DNA of 50,426 nucleotides, from assembly GCA_016718845.1 (NCBI GenBank), contig JADKCK010000031.1, forward strand, positions 1 through 50,426. Reading direction: 5' to 3'. Each line of letters starts with the position of its first letter. Position 1 is the first letter of the stretch. Source of the DNA: Sphingobacteriales bacterium. GTDB taxonomy: Bacteria; Bacteroidota; Bacteroidia; Chitinophagales; UBA2359. The notes beneath the pieces were generated by a model. That model made no database searches and was not told the origin of the DNA. It worked only from the letters and a program-made list of their open reading frames with translations. Below are positions 8,458 through 15,473 of the stretch, one piece after another. The translations under genes were made by a program, and so were the position numbers.

Positions 8458-9501
8458 TTACCTAACCCTCAATTCGCACCAAACGGGCAGGTGGTCCGAC
8501 ACTTGGCGGGCGGCGGCAAGGTTAGGCATATCGGGTACAAAATCTACGATGCCGCTGCGCAGTTTGGTTAGGGCGTTGGTTTCGTAAAATAGGTTGTCGT
8601 AGGGTTGCGAGAGGTATTCGCCGTCTATGTTGGTTAATTTAATGCTTGTTTTTTGGTCAAAGAGGCAAGCCTCGTAGCCCATGGCTTTTAGGGGTTTAAA
8701 GGCGTTATGGTTTTGTTCAAGGTTAAAATCGCCCACTACCAATAAGTTATCTTTGGTATAAGCATCGTGCAGTGCCGACAGCAAGATGATTTCTTGTTCG
8801 GGTTTTTTGGTAACGGGCACGGCGTGGTAGTTGGCAATTAGCAAGTCGGGTTGTGTAGTATTATTGTTTTTGTTGCACTTAAATCGTGCCATAAAAGGCT
8901 CGCGGTCTATTTTATCGTCTAGGCTTTGGGCTTGAGTTAAAAAAGGTTTTCCTATTAAGGTGGCTTTGCTGGTTTTCCACAAATAGGCATATCTTTCCGA
9001 GCCTTCGCCCGATGTTCGGTCGCTAATAATATAGTCCCATTTATTGCCGCTTTCGTTTAGCAGTGCGGCTAACTGTGCTATACCTTGTGCTCCGGCTGCG
9101 CTGGTGGAGATTTCTTGGAGGGCAGCTACATCGAAAGGGCTTAAAACGTCGGCAATTTTTTGCATAGCTTGGGGTTGTTTGGTATTGCCAAAGTTATAGA
9201 GGTTCCAGCTTGCAATTTTGAGCGAGGCACTGCCCGTACCCGAGTTTGATTGGTTAGGGGTGGGCTTTGTAGGGTTGTTTGATTTAGGTGGCGATTGTGT
9301 TGGCGAGTTAGGCGGCAACACTTGGGGGTCTGATGATGATGAGGTGTTGTTGTACAAATTGTACCCAAATGCAGCCATTACTGCTACTACAAAGGCAATA
9401 ACAATTTGTGTCCAGGGCATTGACGAACGGGTAGATACCCTGCGTGATTTAGTTTTACGTGTGCTACGCGAGCGAGTTGGGGTTTTGCGTTTTTGGGTCA
9501 C
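8458..9501 (-). CDS. Membrane-anchored endonuclease/exonuclease/phosphatase-fold protein
   Basis: The 347-residue reading begins at GTG 9501 with a very basic tail (Arg/Lys/Ser/Thr-rich, 1-27). A membrane helix follows (about 31-48, IVIAFVVAVMAAFGY), then a Pro/Ser/Asn linker (about 52-92), and an EEP domain from 93. EEP motifs seen are SWNLYNFG (about 98-105), LQEIS (Glu 130), NYHAVP, VVGDFNLEQNH and the C-terminal SDHLPVW. These correspond to the metal-binding Glu and catalytic Asp/Asn/His of DNase I-like phosphodiesterases. An ATG at 9420 (MPWTQIV) would give a protein beginning at the membrane helix and is an equally good start. The fold covers DNases, sphingomyelinases and inositol phosphatases, so the substrate is open. 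The catalytic domain would face the periplasm. Confidence 0.8.
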   Translation of the reverse strand: MTQKRKTPTRSRSTRKTKSRRVSTRSSMPWTQIVIAFVVAVMAAFGYNLYNNTSSSSDPQVLPPNSPTQSPPKSNNPTKPTPNQSNSGTGSASLKIASWNLYNFGNTKQPQAMQKIADVLSPFDVAALQEISTSAAGAQGIAQLAALLNESGNKWDYIISDRTSGEGSERYAYLWKTSKATLIGKPFLTQAQSLDDKIDREPFMARFKCNKNNNTTQPDLLIANYHAVPVTKKPEQEIILLSALHDAYTKDNLLVVGDFNLEQNHNAFKPLKAMGYEACLFDQKTSIKLTNIDGEYLSQPYDNLFYETNALTKLRSGIVDFVPDMPNLAAARQVSDHLPVWCELRVR

Positions 9502-9661
9502 TTTTAAAAAAATGTAATTTTTTAGAGGATTAGAAAGCGGGGGTAAAAATACGCTTTTTAGGTTAAAAAAAATAGTTTTTTGCTAAAAAAATAAGTTTTG
9601 AGGCAAAACATGCAGCAAAAAAGCGTTTTTTGAAAAAAAAATCAAAAAAAAAAGAAAAAAG

Positions 9662-9693
9662 TTTGGAGGATTGAAAAAGTCGTCTTATCTTTG
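9662..9693 (+). promoter_or_regulatory. Promoter of the tRNA-Ser/tRNA-Pro unit
   Basis: TTTG at 9662-9665 and TATCTTTG at 9686-9693 are separated by 20 bases. This matches the Bacteroidota vegetative promoter (TTTG, about 19-20 bases, TAnnTTTG). The mature tRNA-Ser begins 19 bases downstream. Confidence 0.7.
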
Positions 9694-9711
9694 CACTCGC
9701 TAAGGAAACGA

Positions 9712-9798
9712 GGTGAGGTGGGTGAGCGGCTGAAACCAGTAGTTTGCTAAACTGCCGTACTGGAAACGGTACCGCGGGTTCGAATCCCGCCCTCACCG
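9712..9798 (+). tRNA. tRNA-Ser (anticodon GCT)
   Basis: The acceptor stem GGTGAGG (9712-9718) pairs with CCTCACC (9791-9797), with discriminator G at 9798. The anticodon stem GTAGT/ACTGC encloses the loop TTGCTAA with anticodon GCT. A long variable arm (CGTACTGGAAACGGTACCG) and a T-arm GCGGGTTCGAATCCCGC are present. The long variable arm and anticodon make this a serine tRNA reading AGC/AGT. CCA is not encoded. Confidence 0.95.
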
Positions 9799-9828
9799 CT
9801 CTATTTTTAGAGTAGCGTTTAAATAGTT

Positions 9829-9903
9829 CGGGGTGTAGCGCAGTCCGGTTAGCGTACCTGCTTTGGGAGCAGGGGGTCACAGGTTCGAATCCTGTTACCC
9901 CGA
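9829..9903 (+). tRNA. tRNA-Pro (anticodon TGG)
   Basis: The acceptor stem CGGGGTG (9829-9835) pairs with TACCCCG (9896-9902, one G-T pair), with discriminator A at 9903. The anticodon stem CCTGC/GCAGG encloses TTTGGGA with anticodon TGG, and the T-arm contains GGTTCGAATCC. It lies 30 bases after tRNA-Ser and is almost certainly in the same transcript. CCA is not encoded. Confidence 0.95.
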
Positions 9904-9911
9904 CTACAGAT

Positions 9912-9944
9912 AAAGGTGATGCCCGTTTGGGTGTCACCTTTTTT
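9912..9944 (+). terminator. Terminator of the tRNA unit
   Basis: AAAGGTGA (9912-9919) pairs with TCACCTTT (9934-9941), followed by a T-run to 9944. It starts nine bases after tRNA-Pro. Confidence 0.8.
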
Positions 9945-10004
9945 GTTTTTGGATAAAACAATAGCGCAAGAATTTTGTTCGTACAATATACAACATTTTA
10001 GACA

Positions 10005-10775
10005 ATGGAGCTACAACTATTAACCGATAAATATTTGCCTATCTACGGTAGTTTATTAAAAATAAATTTGAAGAATGTATTTGCTAAAATTAATAAAAAG
10101 GCAATAACCTTAGAGGATTATAATTTTTACACAATAAGCTCGGCTATCTATTCATCGAATATTGAAGGTAATAGCATCTCGGTAGATACTTATTTTAGAC
10201 ACTTAGAGAGCAAACACCTAAAGCCTACGCGTGATGTTAAAGAGATTGAAGATTTGATAAAAGCCTATAATTTTGCACAAAACAACAAACTTTCGTTATC
10301 GAAGTTGCTAAAAGCTCATGGTATTTTATCCAAAAATGTGTTAATTAAAAGTGCAAGCGGAAAACTTCGGACGCAAATGGTAGCCGTTTACAACGGGCGA
10401 AAAATAGAGTATGTAGCGGTTGAACCAACGTATGTGAAAATAGAAATGGAGAAGCTTTTTGCAGATATAAAAGCATTATTAAAAACGGAGATGGATATAA
10501 ATCAGGTGTTTTATTATGCATCTTTGATACATTTAGTTTTTTTGAAAATACATCCGTTTATGGATGGCAATGGTAGAAGCGCACGATTGATAGAAAAATG
10601 GTTTCTGGCTGAAAAACTAGGCGAAAATGCGTGGTCTATTTTATCAGAACAATATTACCACAAAAAGAAAGCGGTATACTACAAAAATGTGCATATCGGA
10701 GGCAATTACTATGTACTTAATTACGAATTATGTGTGCCTTTTTTGCTAATGTTACCACAAAGTTTAATCCAATAA
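10005..10775 (+). CDS. Fic family protein (putative AMP transferase) with N-terminal inhibitory motif
   Basis: The 256-residue protein has the complete Fic active site HPFMDGNGRSAR at 183-194 (catalytic His183, Asp187, Asn189, Arg191, Arg194). Active Fic enzymes transfer AMP, or occasionally another phosphate-containing group, from a nucleotide to a target hydroxyl. At 50-56, SSNIEGN matches the autoinhibitory helix motif (S/T)xxxE(G/N), in which the Glu blocks nucleotide binding. This places it among class II Fic proteins with the inhibitor in the same chain, so a separate antitoxin is not needed. The C-terminus is short, without an obvious winged-helix domain. It starts 60 bases after the tRNA terminator and is followed 43 bases later by the UbiA gene in the same direction. 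The target is unknown. Confidence 0.9.
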   Translation: MELQLLTDKYLPIYGSLLKINLKNVFAKINKKAITLEDYNFYTISSAIYSSNIEGNSISVDTYFRHLESKHLKPTRDVKEIEDLIKAYNFAQNNKLSLSKLLKAHGILSKNVLIKSASGKLRTQMVAVYNGRKIEYVAVEPTYVKIEMEKLFADIKALLKTEMDINQVFYYASLIHLVFLKIHPFMDGNGRSARLIEKWFLAEKLGENAWSILSEQYYHKKKAVYYKNVHIGGNYYVLNYELCVPFLLMLPQSLIQ

Positions 10776-10818
10776 AGTAGCTCTACCGCTATGAAAAACA
10801 TAAACACCAACAACAATT

Positions 10819-11688
10819 ATGTCTTCATCTGTTCAAAATTATCTATCGTTAGTAAAGTTTAGCCACACTTTATTTGCTTTGCCTTTTGCCTTGATTGGTT
10901 TTTTTATGGCAACTAGCTATTATCACTACGATTATTCGTGGAGTTTGTTTGTGTATGTGTTGTTGTGCATGGTGTTTGCTCGTAGTGCAGCCATGGCATT
11001 TAACCGCTACATTGACCGCGATATTGATGCCGCAAACCCGCGAACAGTAGTTAGGGAAATACCCGCCGGAACGATTGAACCGCAATCGGCACTTTGGTTT
11101 GTGGTAGCTAATTGTGTGTTGTTTGTGGGTGTTACGTGGTTTATCAACCCGCTTTGTTTTTGGCTTTCGCCGGTGGCTTTGGCGGTTATTTTAGGCTACA
11201 GTTATACCAAGCGCTATACATCGTGGTGCCATTTTGTGTTGGGTTTGGGCTTGTCGTTGGCTCCGTTGGGTGCTTTTTTAGCCGTTACGGGCGAGTTTAG
11301 CGAGTGGCTGCCCTTGTTTTACAGTGCGGCTGTACTATTATGGGTTAGTGGTTTTGACATTATATATGCTTTGCAAGATGAAGAGTTTGACAAACTCAAC
11401 AATTTACACTCGATACCCTCGGAAATAGGCACAACCGATGCCCTTAAGTTATCTATTCGTTTGCATATTGGCACGGCTTTGCTGATTGTTACGGCGGGCA
11501 TTTATGCAAGTTTTGGTATTTTGTACTGGATTGGCACGGCTATTTTTTTGGGTTTGTTGTATTATCAACACACCTTGGTAAAACCCAACGATTTGAGCAA
11601 GGTAAACTTAGCTTTTTTTACCACTAATGGTATAGCAAGTGTTACATTTGCTTTTTTTGTGTTGCTCGAGTTTTTTGTGAATGCTTAG
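10819..11688 (+). CDS. UbiA family prenyltransferase (4-hydroxybenzoate polyprenyltransferase-like)
   Basis: The 289-residue membrane protein has about eight to nine helices and both Asp-rich prenyl-diphosphate motifs: NRYIDRDIDAANPRT at about 62-76 and DIIYALQDEEFDKLNNLHS at about 180-198. The second motif resembles the UbiA/MqnP group more than MenA. Enzymes of this group join a polyprenyl chain to an aromatic ring in quinone synthesis in the inner membrane. Many Bacteroidota make menaquinone through futalosine and use a UbiA-like enzyme (MqnP) for prenylation, so that is my inference here, but no other mqn or ubi gene is in the window to support it. Confidence 0.88.
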   Translation: MSSSVQNYLSLVKFSHTLFALPFALIGFFMATSYYHYDYSWSLFVYVLLCMVFARSAAMAFNRYIDRDIDAANPRTVVREIPAGTIEPQSALWFVVANCVLFVGVTWFINPLCFWLSPVALAVILGYSYTKRYTSWCHFVLGLGLSLAPLGAFLAVTGEFSEWLPLFYSAAVLLWVSGFDIIYALQDEEFDKLNNLHSIPSEIGTTDALKLSIRLHIGTALLIVTAGIYASFGILYWIGTAIFLGLLYYQHTLVKPNDLSKVNLAFFTTNGIASVTFAFFVLLEFFVNA

Positions 11689-12120
11689 TTTATAGGATAA
11701 AGAGGCAAAATAAGTGACTGTTAATTTTGTACAAATAAAATTAATGCAGACATTGAAAAGTAGTAAATGGTTGCTAAAACTACTCAATATTATTACTTGT
11801 TTTTTAATTTACCACGAAGTTTTTTTTGTTTACAACGGAGACACAGGACGGATTTTTTCTTCATGGTATCGCTTTTTATTTGCTATCTTTAGTTTGTAAC
11901 CAAGATACGACAGACTCCGTGTTCCTGTGTCTCTGTTGTTTTTTACTTCCCAGGGCTTGTCGAACTACGCTCACGTCCTATAAATAGGCTAAATGGCACG
12001 TAACTTTTGACTACTTTTCAATGTCCTTATCAAAAATAACAATTACCACATAGATGGCGCACAATAAGGGCTGATGCATAGCGTTGCATCAGCCCTTTAA
12101 TTTATCTATAATAAGATAAC
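11689..12120. repeat. Intergenic region with dispersed composite repeat (copy 2)
   Basis: 11830-11975 contains, in order, ACAACGGAGACACAGGA, GGTATCGCTTTTTATTTG, TTTAGTTTGTAACCAAGATA, ACTCCGTGTTCCTGTGTCTC and GGCTTGTCGAACTA. The same order is read on the minus strand of 7240-7482. The first and fourth blocks are reverse complements, so the region can fold on itself. The ORF 11714-11899 is made of this repeat. No gene is supported in the gap between the UbiA gene and secG, which are convergent. Confidence 0.65.
12066..12097 (-). terminator. Hairpin terminator downstream of secG
   Basis: AAGGGCTGATGCA (12066-12078) pairs perfectly with TGCATCAGCCCTT (12085-12097) around a six-base loop. It lies 24 bases past the secG stop, and could serve both converging transcripts. 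Confidence 0.75.
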
Positions 12121-12420
12121 TTATTTTTTAATAAGGTCTTCTACTTTTGTTTTGGTAGCGGGTTGGTCGGGTTTATCGCCTTGTTGTTGTGCGGCGGGCA
12201 AAAAGGCGTTTGCCAAAATGCACAATACAAACAAGCCAATACCTAGTGTCCAGGTAGCTTTTACTAAAAAATCGTTGGTATCTTTTACACCACCCATTAC
12301 GCTAGCACCGCCGCTGCCAAAACCTGCGCCTAAGCCGCCACCTTTAGGGTTTTGGATAAGCACAACTACTGCCAACAAAAGGCAAACGAATATGATTAAA
12401 ACTGTTAAAATAGTGAACAT
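12121..12420 (-). CDS. secG: Preprotein translocase subunit SecG
   Basis: The 99-residue protein has two membrane helices (about 3-22 and 54-72) separated by the SecG signature: VVLIQNPKGGGLGAGFGSGG at about 19-38. A short charged C-terminus ends VEDLIKK. SecG associates with SecY and SecE and aids SecA-driven export across the inner membrane. It is the last gene of a minus-strand group after lptE and the TPR gene; only 16 bases separate it from the TPR gene stop, so cotranscription is likely. Confidence 0.93.
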   Translation of the reverse strand: MFTILTVLIIFVCLLLAVVVLIQNPKGGGLGAGFGSGGASVMGGVKDTNDFLVKATWTLGIGLFVLCILANAFLPAAQQQGDKPDQPATKTKVEDLIKK

Positions 12421-12436
12421 TGCTATATGTATTTAT

Positions 12437-14404
12437 TTATTTTTGTAATGATTGAATTTTGGCTGCAAAGTACGCGCTTTTTTCTGGATATTCCAAACTT
12501 AATTGCTCGTATATTTGTATGGCTTTGTTATATTGTCCTTGTCGAACATATACTTTCGCCATCATTTCGGACAAAACAACGCCTTCGCGGGTAACACTTA
12601 GCTCGGAATGGGTAGATTCGGTGGTTTTTGCCACATTATCCTGCTCATCGGCTTTGTGTCTTAATTCGTCTATTTTATCCGACAGTTGTTCGGTTTTTTC
12701 GGCAACGGTTTCTTTTAGCTCTTCAAATTTTGAGCTAAACATATCTTTGATTGATTCGAGGGTGCTTTTTTCGGCTTGCACTTCGGGTTGTTGCTCAACA
12801 ACTGGGGTTGTTTCGGCATCATCATCAAAGTTATCTTTTATTTGCTCTATTTTATCCGACAGTTGTTCGGTTTTTTCGGCAACGGTTTCTTTTAGCTCTT
12901 CAAATTTTGAGCTAAACATATCTTTGATTGATTCGAGGGTGCTTTTTTCGGCTTGCACTTCGGGTTGTTGCTCAACAACTGGGGTTGTTTCGGCATCATC
13001 ATCAAAGTTATCTTTTATTTGCTCTATTTTATCCGACAATTGTTCGGTTTTTTCGGCAACGGTTTCTTTTAGCTCTTCAAATTTTGAGCTAAACATATCT
13101 TTGATTGATTCGAGGGTGCTTTCTTCTTCTTCTTGTACTTGTTGTGCTTCGTTGTTTGTTTGTTCGGTAAGTTCTTCGGTGCTAGGGTTGTTGATAGGTT
13201 CCGAAACGGTAGAGAATTTGTCTTTTTTCTTTTTATAGGCTTCAAACTCATCTAACAAACTTTCTACACTTTCGCTTGTTTCGCTGGCATCCACATTACG
13301 GCTATTGTCCCAACTATTGTCGGTGTTTTCGGTAGTTTGTTTGTAAGTATTTACTTTGCCTTGCAATTGCAGTAGCAGTTCTTGGTCAATATCGGTATCG
13401 TTAATGTATGAAGTATCGAGTGGGGTATTAGTTGTAATATCATCTGCAATACCCATTGCTTGTTTGTGGTTTTCTACTTTTTCTTGCAAGTTTTGCATCA
13501 ACTCGGTTGGTTTTTCTATACTTTTGTTGATGAGGTCTTCTTCTTTTGCTACCTCTTTTACTTGCTTTTTTTTGAGTTTTTTAAGGTCTTTTTGTATGTC
13601 GTGCTGTATAATTTCGCGTACTTCTTGGGTAATAATAGCGGTTAGATTAGCCGTATCGGTGGTATTTTCGGTTGATTCTTCGGGGTGTTCTAGTTGTCGT
13701 TGTAGTTCTAATTCTACTTGTTTGCGTGCTTTTTCCGATATTTCACCTGTCGAGAGCAAAGCATCTTCGTCTTCGTCTGTTGTTTGAGGCTGTGTTTGGG
13801 TAGTTATTGGCACATTTACCGATACCTCGTTGAGGGGCAAAGCATCAGTGTTTTTTTCTATGATGTGGTCTAAATCTTGTTCGCTTTTTTGCAGTAAATC
13901 TTGAACAATATTTTCGGTTTCTTCTTCTTCTTTTATTTTTTCGAGTAGTTCGTCTATATTGTTATCTTCTTTACTATCATCGTGTTTATCTTCCGCTACA
14001 TCGGTCTGTACTATGGTATCAACTGTTGGAGCTATCATTTCGCCTACTTCAATGGTTTCTTCGGCTAATGTTTCGGGAAAGAGTGCAGGTTCGCGAGTGG
14101 CTTTTTTGGCATCTTCGTTAATTTGCGTATAGGCTTCATCGCTAAATGCGCCTTGTTTAAGTGCGTACTCGTTGGGGTTCCACAGTTTATACAGCATTTC
14201 GCGGTCGCCGATGTGTGCGGCAATGCATGGCAAGGTTACCGAAGTGTCGGTAGGTTGGGGTTGATGGATAATTTTTTGAGCAAGTAACAAATAGGCAGAT
14301 TGAAAATAAGGGAACGACTCAACAACTTCGTTTAGTTGTTGAACATCTAGTTTATCGAGGTATTCGTTATTGCTAAGGGCGTTTAAGAATTTATATTTAT
14401 CCAT
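12437..14404 (-). CDS. Acidic coiled-coil protein with internal tandem repeat and C-terminal TPR
   Basis: The 655-residue, very acidic protein starts MDKYKFLNALSNNEYLDKL, a helical N-terminal region (about 1-95). A long disordered Glu/Thr/Asp/Gln-rich middle follows. Within about residues 425-575 a 59-residue unit (beginning STLESIKDMFSSKFEELKET and including AEKTEQLSDKIEQIKD) is present in three near-identical copies, coiled coil in character. The C-terminus (about 600-655, VLSEMMAKVYVRQGQYNKAI) is a TPR-like helical pair. No signal peptide is seen, so it is cytoplasmic. The position between lptE and secG is, from memory, conserved in many Bacteroidota, but the function is unknown. The start 14404 follows a possible minus-strand TACCTTTG box at 14443-14450, just past the lptE stop. 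Confidence 0.8.
   Translation of the reverse strand: MDKYKFLNALSNNEYLDKLDVQQLNEVVESFPYFQSAYLLLAQKIIHQPQPTDTSVTLPCIAAHIGDREMLYKLWNPNEYALKQGAFSDEAYTQINEDAKKATREPALFPETLAEETIEVGEMIAPTVDTIVQTDVAEDKHDDSKEDNNIDELLEKIKEEEETENIVQDLLQKSEQDLDHIIEKNTDALPLNEVSVNVPITTQTQPQTTDEDEDALLSTGEISEKARKQVELELQRQLEHPEESTENTTDTANLTAIITQEVREIIQHDIQKDLKKLKKKQVKEVAKEEDLINKSIEKPTELMQNLQEKVENHKQAMGIADDITTNTPLDTSYINDTDIDQELLLQLQGKVNTYKQTTENTDNSWDNSRNVDASETSESVESLLDEFEAYKKKKDKFSTVSEPINNPSTEELTEQTNNEAQQVQEEEESTLESIKDMFSSKFEELKETVAEKTEQLSDKIEQIKDNFDDDAETTPVVEQQPEVQAEKSTLESIKDMFSSKFEELKETVAEKTEQLSDKIEQIKDNFDDDAETTPVVEQQPEVQAEKSTLESIKDMFSSKFEELKETVAEKTEQLSDKIDELRHKADEQDNVAKTTESTHSELSVTREGVVLSEMMAKVYVRQGQYNKAIQIYEQLSLEYPEKSAYFAAKIQSLQK
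12672..13125. repeat. 177-bp in-frame tandem repeat inside the TPR gene
   Basis: ATTTTATCCGACA recurs at 12672, 12849 and 13026, an exact period of 177 bp (59 codons). The first two copies are complete and nearly identical; the third matches over about 100 bp until it meets unique sequence near 13125. The very high DNA identity points to recent unequal recombination or replication slippage. Confidence 0.9.
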
Positions 14405-14469
14405 AAGGCAGTTAAAATAAAAGGGGGAGCGTTATAGGAGGGCAAAGGTACAAACTTTTTTTGGTTTGT

Positions 14470-14979
14470 TTACCAGTTCGAGAATGCTTTATTAAAAATA
14501 CCATCAACAAGGCGGTCGGTGATAGTTTCGAGCAGGGTTTCTTCTACGCTAGATAGGTTGGCGTTTCGGTCAAAATTTTCGTATTGCTCAAAGGTTTGCG
14601 ACCAGTTGGTTTTAGTAACGGGGTTGATGTATTCTACCCGCACGGTTACGGTTAGGCGGTTAAGTTGCGATTGGTCGTTGCCGCCCGATGCAGCAGGAGC
14701 TACATAATAACCCACAATAGCTCCACTAAAACGGGCATCGGCATTGGTTTGGGTAAGTTGTAAACGGGTTTCGCGTTGTATTTTGGTGCGTAGTTTTTCG
14801 GATATGGCAAGGCTTAAACTAGGCTGTACATTGGCAGCCGAATTGGCAAAATCTTTAACCGACACCGTTTTTACCCGAGCATCTACGGCGGTATCGGTAA
14901 ACGAGTATAATCCACAACCAACATGTAGTGTGCCGATTGCAATAGATAGGCTAAAACAAAAAAGAGACCAAATTTTCAA
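14470..14979 (-). CDS. lptE: LPS assembly lipoprotein LptE
   Basis: From a TTG at 14979 the product is 169 residues, with a signal peptide (MKIWSLFCFSLSIAIG) and lipobox LHVGC. It is followed by GLYSFTDTAVDARVKTVSV, typical of Bacteroidota LptE. The body has alternating strands and helices (SEKLRTKIQRETRL, FSGAIVGYYV, LTVTVRVEYI, LVDGIF). LptE sits in the outer membrane as a plug in the LptD barrel and takes part in lipopolysaccharide insertion. The longer reading to 15021 (also TTG) would start inside a TACCTTTG promoter box (15019-15026 on plus as CAAAGGTA), so the shorter start is preferred. No in-frame ATG is available. It is the first gene of the lptE / TPR / secG group. Confidence 0.85.
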   Translation of the reverse strand: MKIWSLFCFSLSIAIGTLHVGCGLYSFTDTAVDARVKTVSVKDFANSAANVQPSLSLAISEKLRTKIQRETRLQLTQTNADARFSGAIVGYYVAPAASGGNDQSQLNRLTVTVRVEYINPVTKTNWSQTFEQYENFDRNANLSSVEETLLETITDRLVDGIFNKAFSNW

Positions 14980-15018
14980 GCTAAGGTATTTTTGTATAAA
15001 TAATGTGGGTTTTGAGCG

Positions 15019-15026
15019 CAAAGGTA
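15019..15026 (-). promoter_or_regulatory. Probable lptE promoter -7 box
   Basis: On the minus strand TACCTTTG matches the Bacteroidota TAnnTTTG box and lies about 40 bases before the chosen lptE start. A -33 TTTG is not evident at the usual spacing. Confidence 0.5.
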
Positions 15027-15473
15027 CTACATTATTGTTTGGTGAGTAGAATTAGGCGAGAATAACAAAATAATTTTATTTTTTAAATTCATAAAAAAAT
15101 TACACAAAGATGATTAGTTGTTGCTATAAAAAAGAAAAAAACATTTTATGCCACAACTATTTCATCTGATATTAACAGACGAAGCAGTTATGTGGTGCTT
15201 TTACAGAAGCAATTTGGCTCTATTTGTGTTGGGGGGGGCTAAGAAAACTGACACGGTTTGGCGTGAGTTTTCTTAGCTTGCCTTTACCATCCTCGCCTTG
15301 ACTTTTTGGTTACTTTTTGTCAGAAAAAAGTAACACTTTATAAGTGGTAAAAGAAAATACAGATAAGCTAAATGCACCATGCTACTTAACAGCTACCTTC
15401 CTTGTATCACCCCTGCTCAATACGTAGGTTCCACAACAAAAGTAAAAGAACCGCAATTTTTCAAGTATTTCAC
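15027..15473. other. Intergenic region with two hairpins
   Basis: GCTAAGAAAACT (15238-15249) and its exact complement (15266-15277) form a 12-bp stem with a 16-base loop. GTTACTTTTT (15309-15318) pairs with AAAAAGTAAC (15325-15334) around a short loop. Either could act as the terminator of the minus-strand gene ending at... the opposite side, or as leader structure for lptE, whose promoter lies at the left edge. No gene is seen. The segment GACTTTTTGGTTACTTTTTG resembles a widely dispersed bacterial intergenic motif, from memory. Confidence 0.4.

Noticed and set aside
9563..9961. 132-residue ORF on the minus strand across the tRNA genes
   Set aside because: It contains the AGFEPAVP-type strings that arise from translating the T-arm of tRNA genes in antisense; it is a well-known false ORF.
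11714..11899. 61-residue plus-strand ORF after the UbiA gene
   Set aside because: It is made of the second copy of the same dispersed repeat.
12459..13238. 259-residue plus-strand ORF opposite the TPR gene
   Set aside because: It is an antisense shadow of the 177-bp tandem repeat; the minus-strand frame is longer and ends in a TPR domain.
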